The notes beneath the pieces are model-generated. The model did no database searches. It was not told the DNA's origin and was given only the letters and a program-made list of their open reading frames with translations. Position numbers and translations under genes: made by a program. Shown in pieces: positions 9,465 through 18,427 of a DNA stretch of 64,000 bases. Source of the DNA: Desulfamplus sp. GTDB lineage: Bacteria > Desulfobacterota > Desulfobacteria > Desulfobacterales > Desulfobacteraceae. The stretch is taken from the NCBI GenBank assembly GCA_015232555.1, contig JADFZJ010000001.1, positions 62,001-126,000 of the forward strand, in the 5' to 3' direction. Position 1 is the first letter of the stretch. Each line of letters opens with the position of its first letter.

Positions 9465-10394
9465 TTAAGCTTTTTTTTGTCTTACTTCACCAAGAACAGA
9501 CATAGAAGCTGCTACTAATGAAGAGATATCTGCAAGATTTGCAGGAATAATCATAGTGTTGTTCTCTTTTGCAAGTTTGCCGAACTCTTCAATATATTTT
9601 TCGGCTATCCTGAGATTTGCAGCAGTATCTCCGCCTGCAACACGCAAGGATTCAGCAACTTTTCTTATCCCTTCGGCTGTTGCAGAAGCTACAAGCTCAA
9701 TCTCTTTTGCCTGACCTTCTGCCTCATTAATTCGTTTTTGCTTCTCACCTTCAGAGACCTCAATAGCCTCCTGTTTCAGACCCTCTGCACGGTTGATTCG
9801 AGACTGCCTGTCTCCTTCCGAAGTGGCAATTGCTGCACGTTTTTCTCTCTCTGCACGCATCTGCTTTTCCATTGCGTCCATAACGCTCTTTGGGGGAGTT
9901 ATATCCTTGATCTCATATCTGAGTACCTTCACGCCCCAGTTTTCGGCTGCCTCATCTATTGCAGATACAACCTGCTGATTCAAGGTCTCCCGCTCTTCAA
10001 AAGTTCTGTCAAGTTCAATTTTGCCAATTACAGAACGAAGCGAGGTCTGGGCAAGTTGTCCTGCTGCACGTTTATAATCATCTATGCCATAAGCAGATAG
10101 TTTGCTGTCAACAACCTGAATATAAAGTACGCCATCAACTGCAACAGATACATTATCTTTTGTGATACACTCTTGCGATGCAACATCAAGCACTTCCTCT
10201 TTAAGAGATCGTTTGTAAGCTACCTTGTCAAAAAAGGGGATAAGTATATGAAAACCTGCACCTAAAGAGTTGCTGTACCTGCCAAGACGTTCAATTATAA
10301 ACTCTGATCTTTGAGGCACGATAACAGCAGTTTTAAGTAGCAAAACAATAACAACTACTGACATGACCCCCATTACAACTAACGACTCACTCAT
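9465..10394 (-). CDS. qmcA: SPFH/band 7 membrane protein, QmcA (paraslipin) type
   Basis: A 309-residue stomatin-family protein. It has one N-terminal membrane segment (~5-25, VVMGVMSVVVIVLLL), the band 7 region (VPQRSEFIIERLGRYSNSLG through YEIKDITPPKSVM), a long charged coiled coil (~180-245, repeated AEGxxQ/E units), and a C-terminal helix with SVLGEV. Family members form large oligomers that organise membrane microdomains or regulate membrane proteases. A strong AGGAGG site precedes the ATG. The NfeD-like partner is directly upstream (19-base gap), the classic qmcA/ybbJ pairing, so the two very likely act together in membrane quality control. Confidence 0.9.
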   Translation of the reverse strand: MSESLVVMGVMSVVVIVLLLKTAVIVPQRSEFIIERLGRYSNSLGAGFHILIPFFDKVAYKRSLKEEVLDVASQECITKDNVSVAVDGVLYIQVVDSKLSAYGIDDYKRAAGQLAQTSLRSVIGKIELDRTFEERETLNQQVVSAIDEAAENWGVKVLRYEIKDITPPKSVMDAMEKQMRAEREKRAAIATSEGDRQSRINRAEGLKQEAIEVSEGEKQKRINEAEGQAKEIELVASATAEGIRKVAESLRVAGGDTAANLRIAEKYIEEFGKLAKENNTMIIPANLADISSLVAASMSVLGEVRQKKA

Positions 10395-10413
10395 TTTTGC
10401 TCCTCCTTTTTAT

Positions 10414-10869
10414 TCAGATGGATTTTACTTTAAAAACCAGACCATTATCTGTAAGCTGATTTTCTATGACAACCGCTTTCCCCTCTTCAATTATATCGTC
10501 TGATGTTGCACGCCAAAAACTTCCCATGAATTTTATTTCACCGGTAAGTTCAGGCGTTATCCGCTTAGTAACAACAGCATGTTTACCTATTTTTGAATTG
10601 CTATAGTCATCATCTATATTGTCGATAACCTTTCCTTTGAAAATTTTCAAGCTGTATTTCCTTAATGTAAATAGCAGTAACAAAGATGAAACAAGAAAAA
10701 TTGCTGTCTGAACTGTCAGATTTATATTAAACAGCCATGCACAGATCGCTGCTATAAAGCTGCCTCCTGCAAAAAAAATCACAATAAATCCTGGAAGCAT
10801 AAGTTCTGCTAACAGAAAAATAACTCCTGCAAAAAACCACATCAGTGGAATAGAGATAGTCATAATCAA
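10414..10869 (-). CDS. NfeD/YbbJ-like membrane protein
   Basis: A 151-residue protein with three or four hydrophobic helices in the first ~85 residues (MWFFAGVIFLLAELMLPG, FFAGGSFIAAICAWLF, FLVSSLLLLFTLRKY). A soluble C-terminal OB-fold-like region follows (GKHAVVTKRITPELTGEIKF, AVVIENQLTDNGLVFKV). This is the short NfeD architecture without the N-terminal ClpP-like protease. It has a good GAGGG ribosome binding site and lies immediately upstream of the SPFH gene, with which NfeD proteins normally interact. A dispersed repeat copy lies just upstream (10909-10960). Confidence 0.85.
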   Translation of the reverse strand: MIMTISIPLMWFFAGVIFLLAELMLPGFIVIFFAGGSFIAAICAWLFNINLTVQTAIFLVSSLLLLFTLRKYSLKIFKGKVIDNIDDDYSNSKIGKHAVVTKRITPELTGEIKFMGSFWRATSDDIIEEGKAVVIENQLTDNGLVFKVKSI

Positions 10870-10908
10870 ACCCTCCTGAATTTTATAAATTTCTTAAGGT
10901 ATTTTATT

Positions 10909-10960
10909 TGCTTAGGAATTGGAATCTAAAAATAATTACAGCGAAGCTGCTTATATCGCT
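10909..10960 (+). repeat. Dispersed ~48-bp repeat, copy 2
   Basis: Contains TTGCTTAGGAATTGGAATC, AAAAATAATTACAGCGAAGC and TGCTTATATC. The right half is a close match to the family consensus with the CAGCGAAGCTG hairpin core intact; the left half is more diverged. It lies between two minus-strand genes. Confidence 0.65.
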
Positions 10961-10996
10961 TGGTTACGAAGAGAATACAGGAAATCAGTGGTGTTT

Positions 10997-11995
10997 TCAA
11001 ACCTTAGCCAGTTCATAAACAGCCGCGGCAAGCAGAGGAATCATAATTTCATGGTGACCCGTAATTGAAAATCCCTGTCCGCCTTGCAACACAGGGCGGT
11101 TTACCACATTGGTTACAGGTCTGTAGTGCTGAATCATATCAAAGTTGGCTGTGGCGAAATTTGTCACTTCATACCCAAGATTACGGGCAACAGATATGGC
11201 TTTTAAAAACACCTCTGGCATTATAACAGCACTTCCCAAATTTAATACAACACCTCCATTACCAAGTTTTGCAACTGAAGCTACAAATATACGGAAATCA
11301 CGCAGCGAAGCATCACCAATAGAAGCACCGTCAGCATCAGGATGCTGATGAACAATGTCTGTACCTATGGCAATGTGAAGCGTATAAGGAATTTCAAGCA
11401 AAAATGCGTTTGCTAAAAGAGCACGGTTGTTAAAAGGGGCATTCTCTTCAATCAGCATGGCACCAACTGTCTGTCCAAACCCACGCTTTAGTTTACTTGC
11501 CCGCTTTGCAGCACCATTTACCAATGCAGCAGTATCTGATGCCATTCCAAATGAGCCGTCTGTAAGCTGAGAAGCAACATCTTCTGATGTATGACCTACA
11601 CGTGCAAGTTCGGTATCGTGGATTGCTGCCGAACCATTTGAGGCAAAATGAGTTATAAATCCTTTTTTTGCAAGATCAGTAAGAATGGGAGAACAGCCAG
11701 TTTTTATAACATGACCCCCTAACATTACAATTACAGGTTTTTTTTTCTCTTTTGCTTTTACAATGGCAAGAGCAACAGTTTTTAAGTCATTAGCTTTAAG
11801 CATAGATGGCAGGCTGTTCAAAAATTCTGACATACTCATCCCTTTAAAGAAAGGCTTTGCTTCAAGTGTAGTCAGGACTTTTGAACTTCTTTGAGAGGCA
11901 TTGTAGGTATGAATTTTATTGAAATCAATCTCTTCGTAAGGTTTCATCGTTTGGGTCTTTTTCGTTTTCTTGTTCACTTTCTTGACCATTTTCAT
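10997..11995 (-). CDS. Conserved protein of unknown function, possible deoxyhypusine-synthase-like fold
   Basis: A 332-residue protein rich in glycine motifs: VIVMLGGHVIKTGCSPIL (~90), THFASNGSAAIHDTELA (~115), DGSFGMASDTA (~145), GTDIVHQHPDADGASIGD (~212), NLGSAVIMPEVFLKA (~254) and ITGHHEIMIPLLAAAVYE near the C-terminus. I have an impression of a family found in several phyla, without a defined activity. The nucleotide-fold-like glycine loops and the IHD motif make a DHS-like NAD-binding Rossmann fold plausible, but that is inference. Start is uncertain: ATG at 11995 gives a Lys-rich leader, while ATG at 11947 removes it. The first codons overlap the end of the small Cys-rich gene upstream, suggesting coupling. 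Confidence 0.75.
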   Translation of the reverse strand: MKMVKKVNKKTKKTQTMKPYEEIDFNKIHTYNASQRSSKVLTTLEAKPFFKGMSMSEFLNSLPSMLKANDLKTVALAIVKAKEKKKPVIVMLGGHVIKTGCSPILTDLAKKGFITHFASNGSAAIHDTELARVGHTSEDVASQLTDGSFGMASDTAALVNGAAKRASKLKRGFGQTVGAMLIEENAPFNNRALLANAFLLEIPYTLHIAIGTDIVHQHPDADGASIGDASLRDFRIFVASVAKLGNGGVVLNLGSAVIMPEVFLKAISVARNLGYEVTNFATANFDMIQHYRPVTNVVNRPVLQGGQGFSITGHHEIMIPLLAAAVYELAKV

Positions 11996-12125
11996 GGGGC
12001 TTTATTTTCTGTCTTTTTTTAAAGCACTGCTTATCTTCCCGTACAAGGGCACACACTTTGGGATTATGTAAATCTTTACAGGTGACGTGATTGTATAGAG
12101 GACATTCTGGATATTGTTTTGACAT
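11925..12125 (-). CDS. Small Cys-rich conserved protein
   Basis: A 66-residue soluble protein with four cysteines in a compact N-terminal block: ECPLYNHVTCKDLHNPKVC (residues ~7-25) and KQCFKKRQ (~33-40). The spacing C-x7-C-x8-C-x8-C suggests a small metal site. An AAGGA sequence is placed suitably before the ATG. The C-terminal third is highly charged and overlaps the start of the next gene by up to 71 bases in another frame, so the real C-terminus may have drifted or the downstream start may be later. No function is known to me. I judge it real because of the ribosome binding site, Cys pattern and coupling. Confidence 0.6.
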   Translation of the reverse strand: MSKQYPECPLYNHVTCKDLHNPKVCALVREDKQCFKKRQKIKPHENGQESEQENEKDPNDETLRRD

Positions 12126-12180
12126 GGAGATTCCTTTTGTCAGCTAATCTTTTTACATTAGGTTCTGGATGATCTTTGTG

Positions 12181-13479
12181 TTACTGGAGCAAATCTGTCT
12201 CTAAAATTTTTCCGTGTTCAGTTTTTTTTAAGATAATCGGCGGTTTGTTTTCCTCTCCTGCTGATTCACTCTGTGCAGCACTGTCATTGTGTATGGTTTT
12301 GTCATTTTTTTTTTTAGAGGCAGAGTTCTTACTTTGAGTTGAACTTTCCAACTGGGTTGCATACTGTAATATTTTTCTTGATAATTTAAGATCAAGCTCA
12401 TCTATTCTGCTGTTCACGTTTTTATTTAAAGAGGTAATTTGGGAATCAATATATTTCTTATTAATGTCTGATACTTTATCTGAAACTTTTTTATCAGCAA
12501 TATTAGAATTAATATTATTTGCCGCTTTTACCTGATAGTTTTTAAACTCCTTGTCGAGCACACCAACATTATCCTTAAGTGACATTATATTTGTTTGAAG
12601 TTTTGTAATATCAGTTTTGCTTTCAGCTAAAATCTGTGTAACCTCCTCAAGAGCTGCAAGTTTTGACTCTACAGCCAGATCAATATCAGCAACTTTTTTG
12701 TCAAGAACCTGACTATGAGATGCAAGTTTTTCATTGATTATATTTTTGACTCTATTGTCAATTGCTGTCTCACTTCTTTTATCTACCACAGAAGCTACCT
12801 TGGAATCAATTTTGCCGTCAATCGCAGATTCAACAGCTTTAAGAGCTTGAATCTTAGCATCAATATCTGCCCGCATGGTTTTAACAGATTCGACATCACT
12901 CTTTACTAAAGATTCAAGCTCTTTTGCCTTTTCGTTCACAATGTCCAAAGTCTCTTGATTTGTTCTGTCAAGAATATGAAGAGCACCCTGATACTGATCT
13001 GCAATTTTGTCAATACTTGCCTTAAGCAACTCAATATTTTTCTCTGTCTTCTCTTTATCAGGCTTAATTCCAGCAAGAAGTGTCACTTCGTCCTGAATTG
13101 CTATTGTCTGCAGTTTTAATTCAGGAATATCTTTTTCAAACGAAAATTTTATTCTTGCAATATCAACTTCAAGAGCGTTAAGTTTTGCTTCAACCTCTTT
13201 TGCCACAACATCCACCTGAATCTGATCTGAATTGTGAACAGCAATCACTCTCTCTTTAATGTCAAGATATCCATAAACCAACATAGCAACTGTCAGACAT
13301 GGCAAAAGGATTGAGGTAATAGTTATCCTGCTGCCAAGTCTTTCGATTTTCCGACTATTGATTTCCTCTTTGTAGAGAGCTGCCGAAATATCATTGGCAT
13401 CATCACTGTCTGGCATGGCAAGTTCATCTCTAAGGCTCCTACCTCCGCCACCCAGACTTTTATTAATGCCCGTTTCCAT
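12181..13479 (-). CDS. Single-pass membrane protein with long coiled coil, unknown function
   Basis: A 432-residue protein. Residues ~1-50 are cytoplasm-like and charged, with a Gly-rich patch (LGGGGRS). One membrane helix follows (~51-72, ITITSILLPCLTVAMLVYGY). Nearly all of the remainder (~85-390) is a heptad-type coiled coil of Lys/Glu/Asp/Ile/Leu-rich segments with repeated DKKVADIDLAVESKL-like units. The C-terminal ~40 residues are Ser/Lys/Asn-rich. No enzymatic motif is seen. This resembles polar or envelope scaffold proteins in shape only. It sits alone between a Cys-rich protein gene and guaA. Confidence 0.6.
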   Translation of the reverse strand: METGINKSLGGGGRSLRDELAMPDSDDANDISAALYKEEINSRKIERLGSRITITSILLPCLTVAMLVYGYLDIKERVIAVHNSDQIQVDVVAKEVEAKLNALEVDIARIKFSFEKDIPELKLQTIAIQDEVTLLAGIKPDKEKTEKNIELLKASIDKIADQYQGALHILDRTNQETLDIVNEKAKELESLVKSDVESVKTMRADIDAKIQALKAVESAIDGKIDSKVASVVDKRSETAIDNRVKNIINEKLASHSQVLDKKVADIDLAVESKLAALEEVTQILAESKTDITKLQTNIMSLKDNVGVLDKEFKNYQVKAANNINSNIADKKVSDKVSDINKKYIDSQITSLNKNVNSRIDELDLKLSRKILQYATQLESSTQSKNSASKKKNDKTIHNDSAAQSESAGEENKPPIILKKTEHGKILETDLLQ

Positions 13480-13564
13480 TCAAGGGGTATTCCTATTTAA
13501 TGTAACTACTTATTTGCTCTTAAAAAACTGAGTATTATATAAAGTATACTACTTATGTTAAGAA

Positions 13565-15202
13565 CTACTCCCACTCAATAGTTCCTGGAGGTTTTGATGT
13601 AATATCAAAAACTACACGATTAACACCATCTACCTCATTTATAATACGATTAGATATTTTTGCCAGCAGCTCGTGGGGAAGACGTGCCCAGTCTGCGGTC
13701 ATTGCATCCTTACTGTTTACAGCTCTGATTGCAATGCAACTATCATAGGTGCGTTTGTCTCCCATTACACCCACACTTTTAACAGGCAGAAGAACCGCAA
13801 ATGACTGCCAAAGCTCTCTGTAGAGTCCTGCATAGCGTATTTCTTCAAGTAAAATCGAATCTGCTTCCCGTAAAATCGTAAGACGCTTTTCTGAAACTGT
13901 ACCCATAATACGTATTGCAAGACCAGGACCAGGAAATGGCTGCCTCCAGACCATATCTTCATTTAATCCAAGTTCAATTCCAAGTTTTCTTACCTCGTCT
14001 TTAAAGAGTAGTTGAAGCGGTTCAATCAGCTTCAAGTTCATTTTTTCAGGCAAACCGCCAACATTGTGGTGGGACTTGATGATGGAAGTAGGTCCTCCAA
14101 AGGCAGATTTTGACTCAATAATATCAGGATAGAGTGTACCCTGCCCTAAAAAATCAGCACCTTCAATTTTTGAAGCCTCAGCCTCAAATACCTGAATAAA
14201 AATTCTACCTATCTCTTTTCGTTTTCTTTCAGGATCACTAACATCTTTGAGAGCATCTAAAAATTTTTTTTGTGCATCAACAAAAATGATATTCATATCA
14301 GGGTTAGAGTTACTATTTGGATTTACACTGCCATCTGTTATAACCTGCTTTGTAAGGTGGGCAGTAAAACTTTTTTTAAGATTTTCCTTCTCATTCTTTC
14401 TCAAAAGACCATTATCAACAAAAATGCAGTGAAGATTTTTCCCAATTGCCTTATGAATCAGAAGAGCTGCAACTGATGAGTCAACACCGCCAGAAAGTCC
14501 CATTATAACTTTTTTGTCGCCTACTGTCTCTTTAATTTGTGCAATAGCTCCATTTGCAAAAGACTCCATGTTCCAGCTTTTTTTGCAGTTGCACACATCA
14601 AATAGGAAATTGCTTATCATTGCAGTTCCATTGATTGTGTGTTCCACTTCAGGATGAAACTGGAGACCAAAAAAACGGTTTTGCACATCAGCAATTGCAG
14701 CAATTGCAGTATTTTCAGTCGATGCAGTTATAACGAAATTATCAGGAAGAATCTCTGTGGAATCTCCATGGCTCATCCAGCACTGAAATGGAGAGTGCAT
14801 CCCTTTAAACAGAGAAAGAGAACTTTTCTTGTTAGACAGCTTTTGTTCCGATTCTGTGCCCACACTTGTTTTATGGTCTTTTATCTCAAGGGTTGCAAAA
14901 CCATACTCACGTTTTTTGGGGCGTGCAATTTTTCCGCCTAAAGCCTGAATCATAAAGTGCATACCATAACAGATACCAAGAACAGGAACTCCGAGTTTGA
15001 AAATACCCGCATCAATAGTAGGGCTGTTCTCTTCGTAAATGCTTGATGGTCCGCCTGAAAGAATGATACCATCAGGATTGAGCAATCTTATTTTATCAAG
15101 CGAAAGTCCTGCTGGTTCAATCTGACAGTAAACTTCATTTTCCCTCACCCTGCGTGCAATGAGCTGGTTGAACTGTGAGCCAAAATCAATTATAAGTATC
15201 AT
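13565..15202 (-). CDS. guaA: GMP synthase (glutamine-hydrolysing)
   Basis: Converts XMP, ATP and glutamine to GMP. Start chosen at the ATG of MILIIDFGSQ (15200-15202) because AGGAG precedes it; the frame stays open upstream but that extension is unlike the family. Domains: class I glutamine amidotransferase (catalytic Cys in GICYGMH, His/Glu in FHPEVEHT), ATP-pyrophosphatase with P-loop GLSGGVDSS, and C-terminal dimerisation domain ending in SKPPGTIEWE, the usual GuaA tail. The 545 residues slightly exceed the common length because of two insertions: TESEQKLSNKKSSLSL in the amidotransferase and NPNSNSNPDMN near residue 300. These are typical of low-complexity insertions elsewhere in this window. 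Confidence 0.97.
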   Translation of the reverse strand: MILIIDFGSQFNQLIARRVRENEVYCQIEPAGLSLDKIRLLNPDGIILSGGPSSIYEENSPTIDAGIFKLGVPVLGICYGMHFMIQALGGKIARPKKREYGFATLEIKDHKTSVGTESEQKLSNKKSSLSLFKGMHSPFQCWMSHGDSTEILPDNFVITASTENTAIAAIADVQNRFFGLQFHPEVEHTINGTAMISNFLFDVCNCKKSWNMESFANGAIAQIKETVGDKKVIMGLSGGVDSSVAALLIHKAIGKNLHCIFVDNGLLRKNEKENLKKSFTAHLTKQVITDGSVNPNSNSNPDMNIIFVDAQKKFLDALKDVSDPERKRKEIGRIFIQVFEAEASKIEGADFLGQGTLYPDIIESKSAFGGPTSIIKSHHNVGGLPEKMNLKLIEPLQLLFKDEVRKLGIELGLNEDMVWRQPFPGPGLAIRIMGTVSEKRLTILREADSILLEEIRYAGLYRELWQSFAVLLPVKSVGVMGDKRTYDSCIAIRAVNSKDAMTADWARLPHELLAKISNRIINEVDGVNRVVFDITSKPPGTIEWE

Positions 15203-15491
15203 TAAATAAACTCTCCTGAATATCTCGAAACTATTCTGAAATACCTGAACATGGTTATAAATTTGCGATGTTAAGCGTATATTTCTCTTATACTTCAGAT
15301 AAAAAATCAAGTTGTTTTTATCCGCTATTGCCAATCCTTGTCGAATATGGTTTAAAGATGCCAAAATTTTAAAAGCTGAATATTGAGGGCAGGCGTGCAT
15401 CAATTTTTAGATTCTTTTGGATATAACTTATTCAAGCGTAACTAATTACCCATAAAAATTAAAACAAAAAAACAGACAGGAGATTTAATAT

Positions 15492-16055
15492 ATGTATGAT
15501 GCAGGTGATTTAAAAAAAGGGCTTAAATTTCAGATTGATGGAGATCCATATATGGTTGTGGATTTCCAGTTTAAAAAACCAGGTAAAGGGCAGGCATTAT
15601 ATAAATGCAGGCTCAAAAATATGATTTCTGGTATCCAGTTTGAAAAAACTTATCGTTCTGGTGAGAAGTTTGAAGAGGCATCTTTAGAAGAGAGGGAGAT
15701 GGAGTATCTTTATGCTGAATCTACCAGCTACTGCTTTATGAATACTGAAAATTACGAGCAGGAGTTTCTAAGCAAAGATCAGGTAGGAGATGCTATTGCA
15801 CTTTTAAAAGAGAATACAAAATGTACAGCACTATTTTTTAATGGTAAGGCAATTGGATTAACTCTACCTAATTTTGTTAATCTGAAAATTGTCAAATCTG
15901 ACCCATGGGCAAAAGGTGATACTGCAACTGGCAGCACAAAACCAGCAACTCTTGAAACTGGCTTTGAAATTCAAGTTCCTCCATTTGTAGAAGAGGGGCA
16001 GCTTGTGAAAATTGATACAAGAACCAAATCTTATGTGGAAAGAGTCAATGAATAA
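15492..16055 (+). CDS. efp: Elongation factor P
   Basis: A 187-residue three-domain EF-P that rescues ribosomes stalled at polyproline. The domain I loop KKPGKGQALYKCRLKN carries Lys32 in PGKGQ, the position modified by beta-lysine in EF-P proteins of the E. coli type. The C-terminal signature is seen in LETGFEIQVPPFVEEGQLVKI and ends RTKSYVERVNE. An AGGAG site lies nine bases before the ATG. It is transcribed divergently from guaA across a 289-base gap in which I see no clear RNA structure. A lysine 2,3-aminomutase family gene lies elsewhere in the window (45908), but no epmA-like gene is visible, so the modification route is unknown. Confidence 0.97.
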   Translation: MYDAGDLKKGLKFQIDGDPYMVVDFQFKKPGKGQALYKCRLKNMISGIQFEKTYRSGEKFEEASLEEREMEYLYAESTSYCFMNTENYEQEFLSKDQVGDAIALLKENTKCTALFFNGKAIGLTLPNFVNLKIVKSDPWAKGDTATGSTKPATLETGFEIQVPPFVEEGQLVKIDTRTKSYVERVNE

Positions 16056-16169
16056 ATAATTTTTCCGAAGATAACTCTACACATCATCTCCTCAATAAGA
16101 TAAAAGAGACTGTATTTTACGGCTCTATTTTAGAAAATGTGAATGCGATAAAGTATAAGAACAAAAGCT

Positions 16170-18377
16170 ATGAATAAAAGACATATTAATGATAATTCGC
16201 TGATACGGAACGTTCTGATTGTTGATGATGACATGGGACTTCGTTCGATTTTAGTTAAGTCTTTTCAGGTCATTGGATTTACATGCAGTGAGGCAGAGGA
16301 TGCTGTCAGTGCTTACGAAATGATTTGTAATGAGAAATTTGATCTAGTTATATCAGATATATCCATGCCAGTTATGGATGGAATTGAACTTATGAAAAAG
16401 GTGAAGAAAAAATTTCCTGAGATTGACTTCATAATTATGACTGGATTTTCAGGTGAATACTCCTATGTAGATATTATTGATGCAGGGGCTTCGGATTACA
16501 TGACCAAGCCATTTGGCATTAACTCTGCTGTTGCAAGAATTGAGAGAATTGAACGCGAAAAACGAACCCTTCTGAGTTTAAGAAAAACCAATCTTGAACT
16601 TAATCTTGCTATGGAAAAAGCAAAAGCTCTTGCTGAAGAGTCAAAAGAGCTGGCTGCAAAAGCCAATGCCTTAGCTGAAGAGGCAAAAGCTGCATCCAGG
16701 GCAAAAACAGATTTTCTTGCCAACATGAGCCATGAGATCCGCACACCTTTAAATGGAATCCTTGGCTATATTGATATTTTTTATAACACTGTGCTTACTC
16801 ATGAACAAAAAGAGTATGTCCAAAATGCAAAGATAAGCTGTGAAGTTCTTCTTTCAGTTGTGAATGATATTCTTGATTTCTCCAAAGTTGAAGCAGGGCA
16901 GTTAAGTATTGAAAAAATTGAATTTGACCCAGAAGTGTTATGCTTTGAAGCTCTTGAGGTAGTCAGAAGCAAAGTTAATGAAGCTAAAGTTGAGATGATA
17001 TGCCGTATTTCTGGCTCTGTTCCAGGTCTTGTGATTGGGGACCCTTATCGATTCAGGCAGGTTTTGTTGAACCTTCTTGGTAATGCTGCAAAATTTACAT
17101 CTTCTGGTATCATTGAACTTTGTCTTGATATTAAGGATGAAAACCAGAGCGATGTTGTAATTCAAGCATCTGTCAGAGACAGCGGAATAGGAATCCCTGT
17201 GGAGAAGCTTAACGCTATATTTGAACCTTTTCAGCAGTCTGACGAGACAACAACAAGACGGTTCGGAGGTACAGGCTTAGGGCTTGCTATATGTAAAAAA
17301 GTTGCGGAAAAGATGGATGGATCAGTCTGGGCAGAGAGCAAGCCTGGGAAGGGAAGTATTTTTTACTTTACATCACTTCTTCAGAAGCAGACCCGTTCTG
17401 TTACAAAGAGGTTTAGACCTGTCGGGCTTAAAGGAAAAACAGCGTTTCTGTGCATATCAAAAAATACACCTTTAAGGGAGATAATAATAAATGAACTAAC
17501 GCAGTCAGGTATGATTGTTGTTACGTTTGACAGTGGGCATGATGTTCTCAATTTTTTACAAGATGCCAATAATAGACAAAATAGTTTCGATATTGGACAG
17601 GCTGATGCCATACAGCATAATAATGATACTAATGAGATAGACAATTTTGATATTGGCATTGTTGATGCCGGTGTAAAAAGCCATGTCCATCTTGAGTTTG
17701 CAGAATCGTTAAGAAAATTGCAGGGTAAATACTCTAAAATCCCTCTTTTGGTCTGCATCTCTCCTGATCCAGGCGGAGCTGACAGGTGTAGCAAAGCAGG
17801 ATATAATGGTTTTTTGTCAAAACCAATTCAACGAAAAAAACTCTTTACAATGATCTCTGCTATCCTTGGACTTGAAAAGAACTCTGTTGATCAAAATAGT
17901 TCTTCTGCTAATCCTGACGATAATAAAATTCTCACCACCCATTTATTAGCTGAAAGTTTTAAACATTCTGTCACTATTCTTCTTGTTGAAGATAATCCTG
18001 TAAACCAGAAAATGGCAAAAATAATGCTCTCCAAAGGTGGATATAATGTTGAGATTGCCAGTAACGGTATTGAGGCTGTTTCAAGCTATCTTGAAAACAC
18101 CCAAAAAATTGATCTGATTTTCATGGACATTAACATGCCTGAAATGGACGGTCTTGAAGCAACTCGTCGAATACGTGAATTGGAGAAACAGAGAATAGGC
18201 AAAATTCGTGACCCTGAAAAAGATATCTATCCAAGAATCCCGATTGTAGCATTGACTGCAAATGCCTTGAAGGAGTTTGAAGATCGGTGTATTGAGGCTG
18301 GTATGGACGATTTTTTGACAAAACCTCTTAAAAGGGAGCTTGTTTTCCAATCTGTAAAAAAGTGGCTTGCTCAATAA
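16170..18377 (+). CDS. Hybrid histidine kinase, REC-HisKA-HATPase-REC-REC
   Basis: A 735-residue cytoplasmic hybrid kinase with no membrane segment. REC1 (~13-125; VLIVDDDMG, acceptor Asp near 63 in ISDISMPVMDG, Lys in TKPFG). An Ala/Lys/Glu coiled coil (~130-175). HisKA (His in NMSHEIRTPLNG, ~188). HATPase (NLLGNAAKFT, DSGIGIP, GGTGLGLAI). REC2 (~425-570) is degenerate: its first acidic pair is lost (FLCISKN), although IVDAGV and LSKPIQ remain, and it carries an Asn/Asp-rich insertion. REC3 (~600-733; LVEDNPVN, acceptor in FMDINMPEMDG, LTKPLK) is intact. The arrangement is BarA/TodS-like. No adjacent response regulator is seen; the next genes are for cytochrome c maturation. Confidence 0.92.
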   Translation: MNKRHINDNSLIRNVLIVDDDMGLRSILVKSFQVIGFTCSEAEDAVSAYEMICNEKFDLVISDISMPVMDGIELMKKVKKKFPEIDFIIMTGFSGEYSYVDIIDAGASDYMTKPFGINSAVARIERIEREKRTLLSLRKTNLELNLAMEKAKALAEESKELAAKANALAEEAKAASRAKTDFLANMSHEIRTPLNGILGYIDIFYNTVLTHEQKEYVQNAKISCEVLLSVVNDILDFSKVEAGQLSIEKIEFDPEVLCFEALEVVRSKVNEAKVEMICRISGSVPGLVIGDPYRFRQVLLNLLGNAAKFTSSGIIELCLDIKDENQSDVVIQASVRDSGIGIPVEKLNAIFEPFQQSDETTTRRFGGTGLGLAICKKVAEKMDGSVWAESKPGKGSIFYFTSLLQKQTRSVTKRFRPVGLKGKTAFLCISKNTPLREIIINELTQSGMIVVTFDSGHDVLNFLQDANNRQNSFDIGQADAIQHNNDTNEIDNFDIGIVDAGVKSHVHLEFAESLRKLQGKYSKIPLLVCISPDPGGADRCSKAGYNGFLSKPIQRKKLFTMISAILGLEKNSVDQNSSSANPDDNKILTTHLLAESFKHSVTILLVEDNPVNQKMAKIMLSKGGYNVEIASNGIEAVSSYLENTQKIDLIFMDINMPEMDGLEATRRIRELEKQRIGKIRDPEKDIYPRIPIVALTANALKEFEDRCIEAGMDDFLTKPLKRELVFQSVKKWLAQ

Positions 18378-18427
18378 CTCTAACTCTTAAAAATGAAAGT
18401 CAGTTAAGATACTTTCATGTAAGATAT

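Noticed and set aside
15203-15403. N-terminal extension of GuaA (67 extra residues)
   Set aside because: The frame is open, but the extension is unlike GMP synthases and the ATG at 15202 has a good AGGAG site; the extension is treated as non-coding.
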